Below are positions 1 through 5,434 of a stretch of DNA of 5,434 nucleotides, piece by piece. Under the pieces are notes generated by a model. It ran no database searches and had not been told where the DNA came from. It saw nothing but the letters and a program-made list of their open reading frames with translations. The position numbers and the translations under genes are program-made. Each line of letters starts with the position of its first letter. The first letter of the stretch is position 1. Source of the stretch: Nitriliruptoraceae bacterium (lineage in GTDB: Bacteria; Actinomycetota; Nitriliruptoria; Nitriliruptorales; Nitriliruptoraceae); the NCBI GenBank assembly GCA_007118045.1, contig SKTG01000230.1, forward strand, positions 1 to 5,434, read 5' to 3'.

Positions 1-814
1 CGAACGTGCCCACGGCACCGCCCTGGAAGCGGCCGAGGAACAGCGCGGCGTCGTCGACGGTCACGGGTCCCCTCCGCTGCCCACCACCGGCACCGACTCC
101 ACCCCCGCCGTCGGGCAGAGGGCGTTCCCCGATGAACGTCTCCATCAGGGCGGAGACCTCGGTCAGCCGGTCGCCCAGCAGGTACTGGGACAGATCCACG
201 ATGTGCGCTCCGATGTCGCCGAGCGCTCCCGAGCCCGCCTGGTCCTTCTGCAACCGCCAGATCAGGGGGAACTCCGGATCGGTGACGAAGTCCTGCAGGT
301 ACTGGGCTCGGACGTGCCGGATCGTGCCCAACCGGCCCTGCTCGATCAGCGTGCGAGCGAAGGCGATCGCCGGCACGCGGCGGTAGTTGAAGCCAACCAT
401 CGCGCGGATGCCGCGGGCTCGCGCCTCGGCCGCGACCGCGACCATCGCCTCGGCCTCCTCGACGGAGTTGGCGAGCGGCTTCTCGCAGAGCACGTGCTTG
501 CCGGCCTCGAGCGCGGCGATCGCGATCTCCGCGTGCGAGCTCCCGGGCGTGCAGACGTCGACCACGTCGACGTCGTCGCGCTCCAGCATGCTGCGCCAGT
601 CCGAGGTGCTGGTCCGCCACCCGAGCGTGTCCGCGGCCTCGCGCACGGCGGCTCCGTCGCGCCCGGCGATGGCGACCATGTCGACCTGGACCGGGAGGTC
701 GAAGAACCGGTTGACGTTGCGCCACGCCTGCGAGTGGGCGACCCCCATGAAGGCGTACCCCACCATCCCGATCCCCAGCTGTGCCTGGTCCTTCGAGCCG
801 TCCTGCGCACCCAT
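1..814 (-). CDS. Gfo/Idh/MocA-family sugar oxidoreductase (N-terminal 271 residues, 3' end outside the window)
   Basis: Predicted cytoplasmic NAD(P)-dependent dehydrogenase acting on a sugar, polyol or related cyclic substrate. The N-terminal Rossmann fold is visible as GIGMVGYAFMG (residues 14-24). The family signature CEKPLA lies at 110-115, with K112 the expected catalytic lysine. Next come GFNYRR at 141-146 and a D-x3-H pair (D200, H204) inside GALGDIGAHIVD, matching the conserved Asp/His of the family. The stretch around 172-214 (YLQDF, PLIWRLQK, AGSGALGD) resembles the subgroup containing levoglucosan dehydrogenase, recalled from memory and not aligned. A glycine-rich loop occupies about 236-249. 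The ATG at 814 is preceded by GGGAG seven bases upstream and sits 13 residues before the Rossmann motif. Roughly 100 C-terminal residues should lie beyond base 1. It diverges from xylB, suggesting a shared sugar-catabolic locus. Family is certain; substrate unknown. Confidence 0.93.
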   Translation of the reverse strand, partial: MGAQDGSKDQAQLGIGMVGYAFMGVAHSQAWRNVNRFFDLPVQVDMVAIAGRDGAAVREAADTLGWRTSTSDWRSMLERDDVDVVDVCTPGSSHAEIAIAALEAGKHVLCEKPLANSVEEAEAMVAVAAEARARGIRAMVGFNYRRVPAIAFARTLIEQGRLGTIRHVRAQYLQDFVTDPEFPLIWRLQKDQAGSGALGDIGAHIVDLSQYLLGDRLTEVSALMETFIGERPLPDGGGGVGAGGGQRRGPVTVDDAALFLGRFQGGAVGTF

Positions 815-1152
815 GTCGCCTCTCCCAGCAGCCGCGCGCTCCGCAGCGACACGGTTCACCCCGCGGATCGACCAACGTGTGACCGATCTCCCCCGCGTGA
901 CCGACCGCGCCTCCGAGCGGCCGGCCGCCGCAGGTTCGACATGTTCGCCCATCGGGACGCGTCGTGGCTCGGGCCCCTGGCCCCGCTCAGTGGTCGTCCT
1001 CCCGCGATCCGGGACACCCGACGACCCGCCGGCGCGACCGTTCGTGCCGTGGCCCGCCACGACGGAACATACACGTGGGAGGTGCGAGCACGCTGAGGAC
1101 GATGCGCGGCGACTACCGTGCGGGTCGGCGGGTGTCGACGGGAGGACACGAC
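815..1152. promoter_or_regulatory. Divergent intergenic region between the oxidoreductase and xylB
   Basis: These 338 bases separate two divergent start codons and hold no convincing gene, so they probably carry both promoters and any operator. Visible elements: a tandem repeat GTGACCGA at 879-886 and 897-904, 18 bases apart; GTTCG twice at 934-938 and 943-947, flanking ACAT; an inverted repeat CGTGG-CCCG-CCACG at 1048-1061; and an AT-richer patch ACATAC around 1067-1072, which could be a -10 region for xylB but has no good -35 at proper spacing. Sugar-kinase loci in actinobacteria are often controlled by LacI- or ROK-type repressors, but no regulator is encoded in this window and no known operator consensus is recognisable. 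The regulatory role is inferred from position. Confidence 0.5.
1140..1145 (+). promoter_or_regulatory. Ribosome binding site of xylB
   Basis: GGGAGG lies seven bases before the GTG at 1153. This strong Shine-Dalgarno match fixes the start there rather than at the in-frame ATG at 1102, which has only GAGG three bases upstream and would add 17 residues ahead of the usual family N-terminus. Confidence 0.75.
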
Positions 1153-2598
1153 GTGGTGGCACGACTCGTTGCGGGTGTGGACTGCTCGACCCAGGCCACC
1201 AAGGTGCTGCTGGTCGACACGGAGACCGGGGAGGTGGTCGCAGAGGGGCGCGCCCCTCACGAGGTCACGACGGGCGACGGCCGCAGCGAGACACACCCGG
1301 ACGTGTGGTGGGAAGCCCTGCGCGTTGCGCTCGGGTCCACGGGTCGGGCCGACGAGGTGGCGGCCATCGCGATCGGTGGCCAACAGCACGGCCTCGTGCT
1401 GCAGGACGAGCGCGGACGTGCCCTTCGCCCCGCGGTGCTCTGGAACGACACCCGCTCCGCCGAGGTCGTCCCCGAGCTGCACGCCGCGCTCGGCGGGCCC
1501 GAGGTCTGGGCGGAGCGGACCGGGTCCGTCCCGGTGCCGTCGTTCACGGTGACCACGCTCGCGTGGTTGCGACGTCACGAGCCCGAGGTCGTCGCCGACG
1601 CGCACGGCATCAGGCTCCCCCACGACCACCTGACCGAACGCCTCACGGGCCGGGGTGTGACCGACCGGGGTGACGTCTCGGGGACCGGCTGGTGGTCCCC
1701 GCGGGACGAGGCCTACGTGGACCAGGTCCTGGAGCTGCCGCAGGTCGCGCTCGAGGTGTCGCAGCTGCCCGAGGTGCTCGGCCCCGACGAGGTCGCCGGG
1801 ACCGTCGGCGAGCAGGCCGCCGCCGAGCTCGGACTCGCCCCCGGGGTGGTCGTCGCCGCCGGGACCGGTGACAACATGGCCGCCGCGCTCGGTCTCGGAC
1901 TCGACGACGGCACGCCGGTCCTGAGCCTCGGCACCTCCGGGACGGCCTACGTCGCCTCCGCCACGCCCACGGCGGACCCGACCGGCGTGGTGGCGGGGTT
2001 CGCCTCCGCTGACGGCGGGTTCCTGCCGCTCGTGTGCACGCTGAACGCGACCCTGGCCGTCGATCGGGTCGCGGCCTGGCTCGGGCTCGATCGGGACGAC
2101 GTCGCCGGGTCCACCGACTGCGTCGTGCTGCCGTACCTCGACGGGGAGCGCACCCCCGACCTGCCCGACGCGGCCGGCACCATCCTCGGTCTCCGTCACA
2201 CCACCCGGCCGCAGGAGATCCTCCTGGCGGCCTACGAGGGTGCGGTCGCCGGGCTCCTCACCGGGCTGACGACCATGGCGGACACGGGTGCCGAGGTCTC
2301 CGACACCTCCCCCCTGGTACTGCTCGGAGGTGGGTCCCGCGGTGCCACGTGGCGCGACGTGGTGCGCCGGCTGTCCGGCCGCGCCGTCCTGCTCCCGGAC
2401 GCGACGGAGCTGGTGGCGCTCGGGGCCGCCGTCCAGGCGGCGTCGCTCCTGCGCGAGGAGCCGGCCGGTGCCGTCGCTCGGGCGTGGGACACGACCAACG
2501 GCACGACCCTCGAACCGCTCCCCGCCCGTCCCGAGGTGGTCGAACGGATCACGCGCGTCCGGCAGCTGGCCGATGCCGTCCTGCGCGAACGGTGGTGA
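1153..2598 (+). CDS. xylB: Xylulokinase (FGGY carbohydrate kinase family)
   Basis: Cytoplasmic kinase expected to transfer phosphate from ATP to D-xylulose, giving D-xylulose 5-phosphate for the pentose phosphate pathway. The 481 residues match the usual family length of about 480-500. The N-terminal FGGY domain opens with GVDCSTQATK (8-17), the phosphate-binding motif in its xylulokinase form. GGQQHG at 75-80 corresponds to the substrate-binding GQMHG of Escherichia coli XylB, and WNDTRS at 97-102 is also typical. SGTGWW lies at 176-181. D240 in GTGDN (237-241) aligns with the catalytic base Asp233 of E. coli XylB. The C-terminal ATP-binding domain shows SLGTSGTAYV (258-267), YLDGERTPD (328-336) and LLGGGSRGATWRD (390-402). 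GTG at 1153 is chosen as start. All key motifs are intact, with no sign of frameshift. A related pentulose or polyol kinase remains possible, but the DxSTQxTK and GQQHG forms favour xylulose. Confidence 0.93.
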   Translation: MVARLVAGVDCSTQATKVLLVDTETGEVVAEGRAPHEVTTGDGRSETHPDVWWEALRVALGSTGRADEVAAIAIGGQQHGLVLQDERGRALRPAVLWNDTRSAEVVPELHAALGGPEVWAERTGSVPVPSFTVTTLAWLRRHEPEVVADAHGIRLPHDHLTERLTGRGVTDRGDVSGTGWWSPRDEAYVDQVLELPQVALEVSQLPEVLGPDEVAGTVGEQAAAELGLAPGVVVAAGTGDNMAAALGLGLDDGTPVLSLGTSGTAYVASATPTADPTGVVAGFASADGGFLPLVCTLNATLAVDRVAAWLGLDRDDVAGSTDCVVLPYLDGERTPDLPDAAGTILGLRHTTRPQEILLAAYEGAVAGLLTGLTTMADTGAEVSDTSPLVLLGGGSRGATWRDVVRRLSGRAVLLPDATELVALGAAVQAASLLREEPAGAVARAWDTTNGTTLEPLPARPEVVERITRVRQLADAVLRERW

Positions 2599-2605
2599 GC
2601 GAGGA

Positions 2606-4195
2606 TCAGAACGCGTCGTGCGGCACGTAGGAGCCGAACTCGTCGCGGAGCACGTCACAGACCTCCTGCAGGGTCGCGCGCCGCCGCAACGCCTCCCGCA
2701 TCGGGACGAGCAGGTTGTCGTCGCCCGCGGCCGCCCGGCGGACCTCCCGCAGCGCGTCGTCGACCCCCGACTGGTCGCGGTCCCGCTTGATCGCGTCGAT
2801 GCGCTCGATCTGCTGCGCGCGGATGGCGTTGTCGATCCGCTGCAGGTCCGGTTGCGGGTCCCGCTCCGTGCGGTAGCGGTTCACGCCGACCACGATCTGC
2901 TCCTCGCGGTCGATCTCCGTGGCCAGCGCGTACGCGGCCTTCTCGATCTCGATCTTCTGGAAACCCTCCTCGATCGCGGGCACCGCCCCACCGAGCCCGT
3001 CGATCGTGTCCAGGTAGGCGCGGGCCTCGGCCTCGATCCGGTCCGTCATCGACTCGACCAGGTAGGAACCGGCCAGCGGATCCACGCTGTCGGGGACGTC
3101 CGTCTCGTGGGCGATCACCTGCTGGGTCCGCAGGGCCAGACGCGCGCTCTTCTCCGTGGGCAGGGCGAGCGCCTCGTCGTACGAGTTCGTGTGGAGGCTC
3201 TGGGTACCGCCCAGCACGGCCGCCAACGCCTGGATCGACACGCGGACCAGGTTGACCTCCGGCTGCTGGGCCGTGAGCTGCACCCCGGCGGTCTGCGTGT
3301 GGAAACGCAGCATCTGGCTCTTCGGGTCGCTCGCCCCGAAACGGTCGCGCATCAGCGACGCCCACAGCCTGCGGGCCGCCCGGAACTTCGCGACCTCTTC
3401 CAGCAGCGTCGACCGGGCCACGAAGAAGAACGACAACCGTGGCGCGAAGGCGTCCACGTCCAACCCCGCGTCGAGCGCGGCCTCGACGTACGCGATGCCG
3501 TCGGCCAGCGTGAAGGCGATCTCCTGCACCGGTGTCGCCCCGGCCTCCCCCATGTGGTAGCCGGAGATCGAGATCGTGTTGAAGTTCGGCAACCGGTCGG
3601 CGCAGTAGGCGAACGTGTCCGAGATGATCCGCAGCGACGGCGCCGGCGGGTAGATGTAGGTCCCTCGGGCGATGTACTCCTTGAGCACGTCGTTCTGGAC
3701 CGTGCCACGCAGCTTGACGGGATCGACCCCCTGCTCCTCACCCGCGATCTCGTACATCAGCAGGAGCAGGCTGGCCGGCGCGTTGATCGTCATCGACGTG
3801 GAGACCTGGTCGAGCGGGATCCCGTCGAAGAGGGTGTGCATGTCCTCGACCGTGTCGATCGCAACGCCGACCTTGCCGACCTCACCGTCGGCGATCTCGG
3901 ACGAGGAGTCGTAGCCCATCTGGGTCGGCAGGTCGAAGGCCACCGAGAGGCCGGTCGTACCCTGCTCCAGCAGGTACTTGTAACGCCGGTTGGACTCCTC
4001 GGCGGTGGACATGCCCGCGTACTGGCGCATCGTCCAGGTCCGGCCGCGGTACATCGTCGGGTAGATGCCCCGAGTGAAGGGGTACTCCCCCGGATCCCCG
4101 AGCCGCTCGAGCGGCTCGAAACCCTCGAGGTGCTGCTGGGTGTAGACGGGTTCGATGGGGAACCCGCTGACGCTGGTCCGCTCCTCGCTGGACAT
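2606..4195 (-). CDS. Methylmalonyl-CoA mutase-type large subunit, stand-alone, without cobalamin-binding domain
   Basis: Catalytic TIM-barrel subunit of an adenosylcobalamin-dependent acyl-CoA mutase, predicted to interconvert (R)-methylmalonyl-CoA and succinyl-CoA. It has 529 residues. Clear family motifs are YPFTRGIYPTMYRGRTWTMRQYAG (38-61), GLSVAFDLPTQMGYD (82-96), GTVQNDVLKEY (164-174), TYIYPPAPS (179-187), SISGYHMGEAG (209-219; H214 is the active-site His) and GGTQSLHTNSYDEALALPT (329-347). The acyl-pocket positions are Y59 and R177, as in methylmalonyl-CoA mutase; isobutyryl- and 2-hydroxyisobutyryl-CoA mutases carry Phe or Ile and Gln there. The protein ends at about the linker and has no DxHxxG cobalamin site, so a separate small subunit is needed and none is in the window. 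ATG at 4195 is chosen because GAGG lies five bases upstream; the GTG at 4201 overlaps that site. It lies downstream of sdhB on the same strand. An ethylmalonyl-CoA or other dicarboxyl acyl-CoA mutase cannot be excluded. Confidence 0.92.
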   Translation of the reverse strand: MSSEERTSVSGFPIEPVYTQQHLEGFEPLERLGDPGEYPFTRGIYPTMYRGRTWTMRQYAGMSTAEESNRRYKYLLEQGTTGLSVAFDLPTQMGYDSSSEIADGEVGKVGVAIDTVEDMHTLFDGIPLDQVSTSMTINAPASLLLLMYEIAGEEQGVDPVKLRGTVQNDVLKEYIARGTYIYPPAPSLRIISDTFAYCADRLPNFNTISISGYHMGEAGATPVQEIAFTLADGIAYVEAALDAGLDVDAFAPRLSFFFVARSTLLEEVAKFRAARRLWASLMRDRFGASDPKSQMLRFHTQTAGVQLTAQQPEVNLVRVSIQALAAVLGGTQSLHTNSYDEALALPTEKSARLALRTQQVIAHETDVPDSVDPLAGSYLVESMTDRIEAEARAYLDTIDGLGGAVPAIEEGFQKIEIEKAAYALATEIDREEQIVVGVNRYRTERDPQPDLQRIDNAIRAQQIERIDAIKRDRDQSGVDDALREVRRAAAGDDNLLVPMREALRRRATLQEVCDVLRDEFGSYVPHDAF

Positions 4196-4200
4196 GCACA

Positions 4201-4204
4201 CCTC
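4201..4204 (-). promoter_or_regulatory. Ribosome binding site of the mutase gene
   Basis: On the minus strand GAGG (4204 to 4201) lies five bases before the ATG at 4195. It overlaps the alternative in-frame GTG at 4201, which has no Shine-Dalgarno sequence at a workable distance, so it decides the start. Confidence 0.6.
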
Positions 4205-4269
4205 ACGGGGTCGGGACCCGCAGGCTACGGCGCCGGGAGCCGCCTGCGCACCCCGGCCGCGTCGCCGTT

Positions 4270-4297
4270 CACCGGGCGCCGACCGGTGGGCCCACCG
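4270..4297 (-). repeat. Overlapping inverted repeats just after the sdhB stop
   Basis: Two mutually exclusive hairpins can be drawn. One is the perfect 14-base palindrome CGGTGGGCCCACCG at 4284-4297, which as RNA gives a five-pair stem with a four-base loop. The other pairs CACCGG (4270-4275) with CCGGTG (4283-4288) around a seven-base loop. CCGTTCA also occurs directly repeated at 4265-4271 and 4295-4301, the second copy covering the sdhB stop. No T-run follows, so a classical intrinsic terminator is not supported. An RNA-stabilising or attenuating stem between sdhB and the mutase gene is possible. Chance pairing is also plausible in such GC-rich DNA. Confidence 0.35.
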
Positions 4298-4298
4298 T

Positions 4299-5051
4299 TC
4301 AGGCGCTGCGGCGGCTCTGGAACTTGGCCTTGCGGTAGTCCCGGTTCATGTGCGCGATGAAGTCGATCGAGATCCCCTTCGGGCAGGCGGCCTCGCACTC
4401 GCCCATGTTCGTGCACGAGCCGAAGTACTCCTCCATCACGTCGACCATGTTCTCCGTGCGCCGGTACCGCTCGGGTTGGCCCTGAGGCATCAGGTTGAGG
4501 TGGGCGATCTTCGAGGCGGTGAACAGCTGGGCCGCCCCGTTCGGGCAGGCGGCGACGCAGGCACCGCAGCCGATGCAGGCCGCGGCGTCCATGGCGAGGT
4601 CGGCCGCGTCCTTCGGCACCGTGGTGAGGTTCGCGTCCGGGGCGGACCCGGTCTCCACCGTGATGTACCCACCTTCCTGGATGATCGCGTCGAACGCCGA
4701 CCGGTCGACGACGAGGTCCTTGACGATGGGGAAGCCGGTGGCGCGCCACGGCTCCAGCACGATCTCGTCGCCGTCCTCGAACACCCGCATGTGGAGCTGA
4801 CACACGGCGGCCTTGGCCTGCGGCCCGTGGGCCTGACCGTTGATCATCATGCCGCAGGTGCCGCAGATGCCCTCGCGGCAGTCGTGCATGAACTCGATCG
4901 GCTCCTCGCCCTCGGCCTGGAGCTCCTCGTTGACCAGGTCCAGCATCTCGAGGAACGAGGAGTCCTCCGAGACGTCCCTCGCCTCGTAGGTCTCGAACCG
5001 GCCAGGGGCATCGGGGCCTGCCTGCCGCCAGACGCGCAGGGTGAGGTTCAC
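4299..5051 (-). CDS. sdhB: Succinate dehydrogenase/fumarate reductase iron-sulfur subunit
   Basis: Electron-transfer subunit of complex II. It carries electrons from the SdhA flavin through three iron-sulfur centres to membrane quinone, on the cytoplasmic face of the membrane. It has 250 residues, the normal length. The N-terminal plant-ferredoxin domain holds the [2Fe-2S] ligands C58, C63 and C66 in DCREGICGTCG and C84 in AAVCQLH. The C-terminal domain has ACIGCGACVAACPNG (158-172) and SCTNMGECEAACPKG (212-226). By analogy with E. coli SdhB, C159, C162, C165 and C223 bind the [4Fe-4S] centre and C169, C213 and C219 the [3Fe-4S] centre. Overall it resembles the Corynebacterium glutamicum and mycobacterial Sdh1 type, so menaquinone is the likely acceptor (inferred). 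The GTG at 5051 is chosen: its GTGA overlaps the sdhA stop and GAGGAG lies six bases upstream. No membrane-anchor gene follows, so sdhC is probably upstream of sdhA. Confidence 0.96.
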   Translation of the reverse strand: MNLTLRVWRQAGPDAPGRFETYEARDVSEDSSFLEMLDLVNEELQAEGEEPIEFMHDCREGICGTCGMMINGQAHGPQAKAAVCQLHMRVFEDGDEIVLEPWRATGFPIVKDLVVDRSAFDAIIQEGGYITVETGSAPDANLTTVPKDAADLAMDAAACIGCGACVAACPNGAAQLFTASKIAHLNLMPQGQPERYRRTENMVDVMEEYFGSCTNMGECEAACPKGISIDFIAHMNRDYRKAKFQSRRSA

Positions 5052-5434
5052 TTGTAGCTCCTCTGGGTCAGCTCGACGTACTGGAAGTCCAGTGGTTCGC
5101 GGTGCTCGATCGCGTTCCCGGGGTCGCCCGTCCACTCCCAGGCCGTGACGTGGGCGAAGTTCTCGTCGTCACGCAACGCCTCGCCCTCGTCGGTCTGGTG
5201 CTCGGCCCGGAAGTGCCCACCGCACGACTCCTCGCGGACGAGGGCGTCCTTGCACATCAGCTCCGCCAGCTCGAAGAAGTCGGCGACGCGGCCGGCCTTC
5301 TCGAGGGAGCTGTTCAGCGAGTCCGCCGAGCCGAGGACGCGCAGATCCGTCTCGAACTCCTCGCGGAGGGCCGGGATCTCCGCCAGCGCCTTCTCGAGAC
5401 CCTCCCGGGTCCGCTCCATGCCGCAGTAGTCCCA
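5048..5434 (-). CDS. sdhA: Succinate dehydrogenase/fumarate reductase flavoprotein subunit (C-terminal 128 residues, 5' end outside the window)
   Basis: C-terminal part of the FAD-carrying subunit that oxidises succinate to fumarate in complex II. The visible part begins WDYCGMERTREGLEKAL, the helical region where the family has a W-x3-G-M/V-x-R-x3-G-L pattern. Then come SLEKAGRVADFFELAELM (visible residues 42-59), REESCGGHFR (67-76) and DDENFAHVTAWEW, and it ends in RSYK. These match the C-terminal domain of the Corynebacterium and mycobacterial Sdh1 type of SdhA. The FAD-binding and active-site portions (roughly 500 residues) lie beyond base 5434, so the methionine at 5419 is internal and not a start. 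The stop overlaps the sdhB GTG by four bases (GTGA), so the two are surely co-transcribed. Confidence 0.95.
   Translation of the reverse strand, partial: WDYCGMERTREGLEKALAEIPALREEFETDLRVLGSADSLNSSLEKAGRVADFFELAELMCKDALVREESCGGHFRAEHQTDEGEALRDDENFAHVTAWEWTGDPGNAIEHREPLDFQYVELTQRSYK
5058..5063 (-). promoter_or_regulatory. Ribosome binding site of sdhB inside the end of sdhA
   Basis: GAGGAG (5063 to 5058 on the minus strand) sits six bases before the sdhB GTG, within the last codons of sdhA. It rules out the 28-residue upstream extension that the open frame would allow, and together with the GTGA overlap suggests translational coupling. Confidence 0.75.

Noticed and set aside
1082..1096. Tiny leader frame GTG-CGA-GCA-CGC-TGA after a GGGAGG
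   Set aside because: The GTG overlaps the GGGAGG, so ribosome spacing is impossible, and four codons carry no recognisable attenuation signal.
1102..1152. Upstream ATG start for xylB adding 17 residues
   Set aside because: The added residues are not typical of the family and the ribosome binding site is only three bases away. The GTG at 1153 has GGGAGG at good spacing and begins at the expected N-terminus.
203..1673. Overlapping plus-strand open frames across the oxidoreductase and the intergenic region
   Set aside because: The translations are Arg/Pro/Ala-rich without motifs, while the minus-strand frame over 1-814 gives a textbook Gfo/Idh/MocA protein.
856..2658. 600-codon open frame on the minus strand opposite xylB
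   Set aside because: Its translation is low-complexity Gly/Arg/Pro/His-rich with no recognisable domain and lies opposite a clear xylulokinase. It is the usual stop-poor shadow frame of GC-rich coding DNA.
2288..4360. 690-codon open frame on the plus strand opposite the mutase gene
   Set aside because: It overlaps the end of xylB in another frame and runs antisense through the whole mutase. The translation is Arg/Val/Leu/Asp-repetitive with no family motifs, as expected for a shadow frame.
4155..5057. 300-codon plus-strand open frame opposite sdhB
   Set aside because: It lies antisense to an unmistakable SdhB with all cluster cysteines, and the translation has no domain features.
5052..5135. 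28-residue N-terminal extension of SdhB
   Set aside because: The extension lies inside the sdhA coding end and lacks family similarity. The GTG at 5051 has a strong ribosome binding site and family-like first residues.
1..5434. tRNA, rRNA, riboswitch, CRISPR array, insertion sequence or phage attachment site
   Set aside because: Almost all of the window is accounted for by intact coding regions. No long direct repeats, terminal inverted repeats, transposase motifs or cobalamin-riboswitch-like boxes were seen, including upstream of the B12-dependent mutase.

Overview
The window is strongly GC-rich and G or C fills most third codon positions, so long open frames also appear antisense to the real genes. 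Gene content points to a high-GC actinobacterium (Actinomycetota). The iron-sulfur and flavoprotein subunits of succinate dehydrogenase are of the type seen in Corynebacterium and as mycobacterial Sdh1. The acyl-CoA mutase is a stand-alone large subunit, and the sugar genes resemble actinobacterial sugar-catabolic clusters. The genus cannot be told from the sequence alone.

Layout. (1) 1-814, minus: N-terminal 271 codons of a Gfo/Idh/MocA-family sugar dehydrogenase that runs off the left edge. (2) 815-1152: a divergent intergenic region of 338 bases, probably holding promoters and operators for both flanking genes. (3) 1153-2598, plus: a complete FGGY-family xylulokinase (xylB). (4) 2606-4195, minus: a complete methylmalonyl-CoA mutase-type large subunit without its cobalamin-binding domain, convergent with xylB across only 7 bases. 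(5) 4196-4298: a short spacer with overlapping inverted repeats directly after the sdhB stop. (6) 4299-5051, minus: complete sdhB. (7) 5048-5434, minus: C-terminal end of sdhA, overlapping sdhB by four bases.

Two metabolic modules meet here. The left one is sugar catabolism: an NAD(P)-dependent sugar or polyol oxidoreductase diverges from a kinase that feeds D-xylulose into the pentose phosphate pathway. The right one is central carbon metabolism. The mutase is predicted to convert methylmalonyl-CoA to succinyl-CoA, and succinate dehydrogenase acts two steps further on in the TCA cycle, so their same-strand adjacency makes sense for propionate, odd-chain fatty acid or branched amino acid breakdown.

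I found no RNA gene, CRISPR array, mobile element or clearly new system. The points most worth checking are the mutase lacking a B12 domain or a partner in view, its specificity residues, the very tight convergent junction, and the repeats in the divergent intergenic region.
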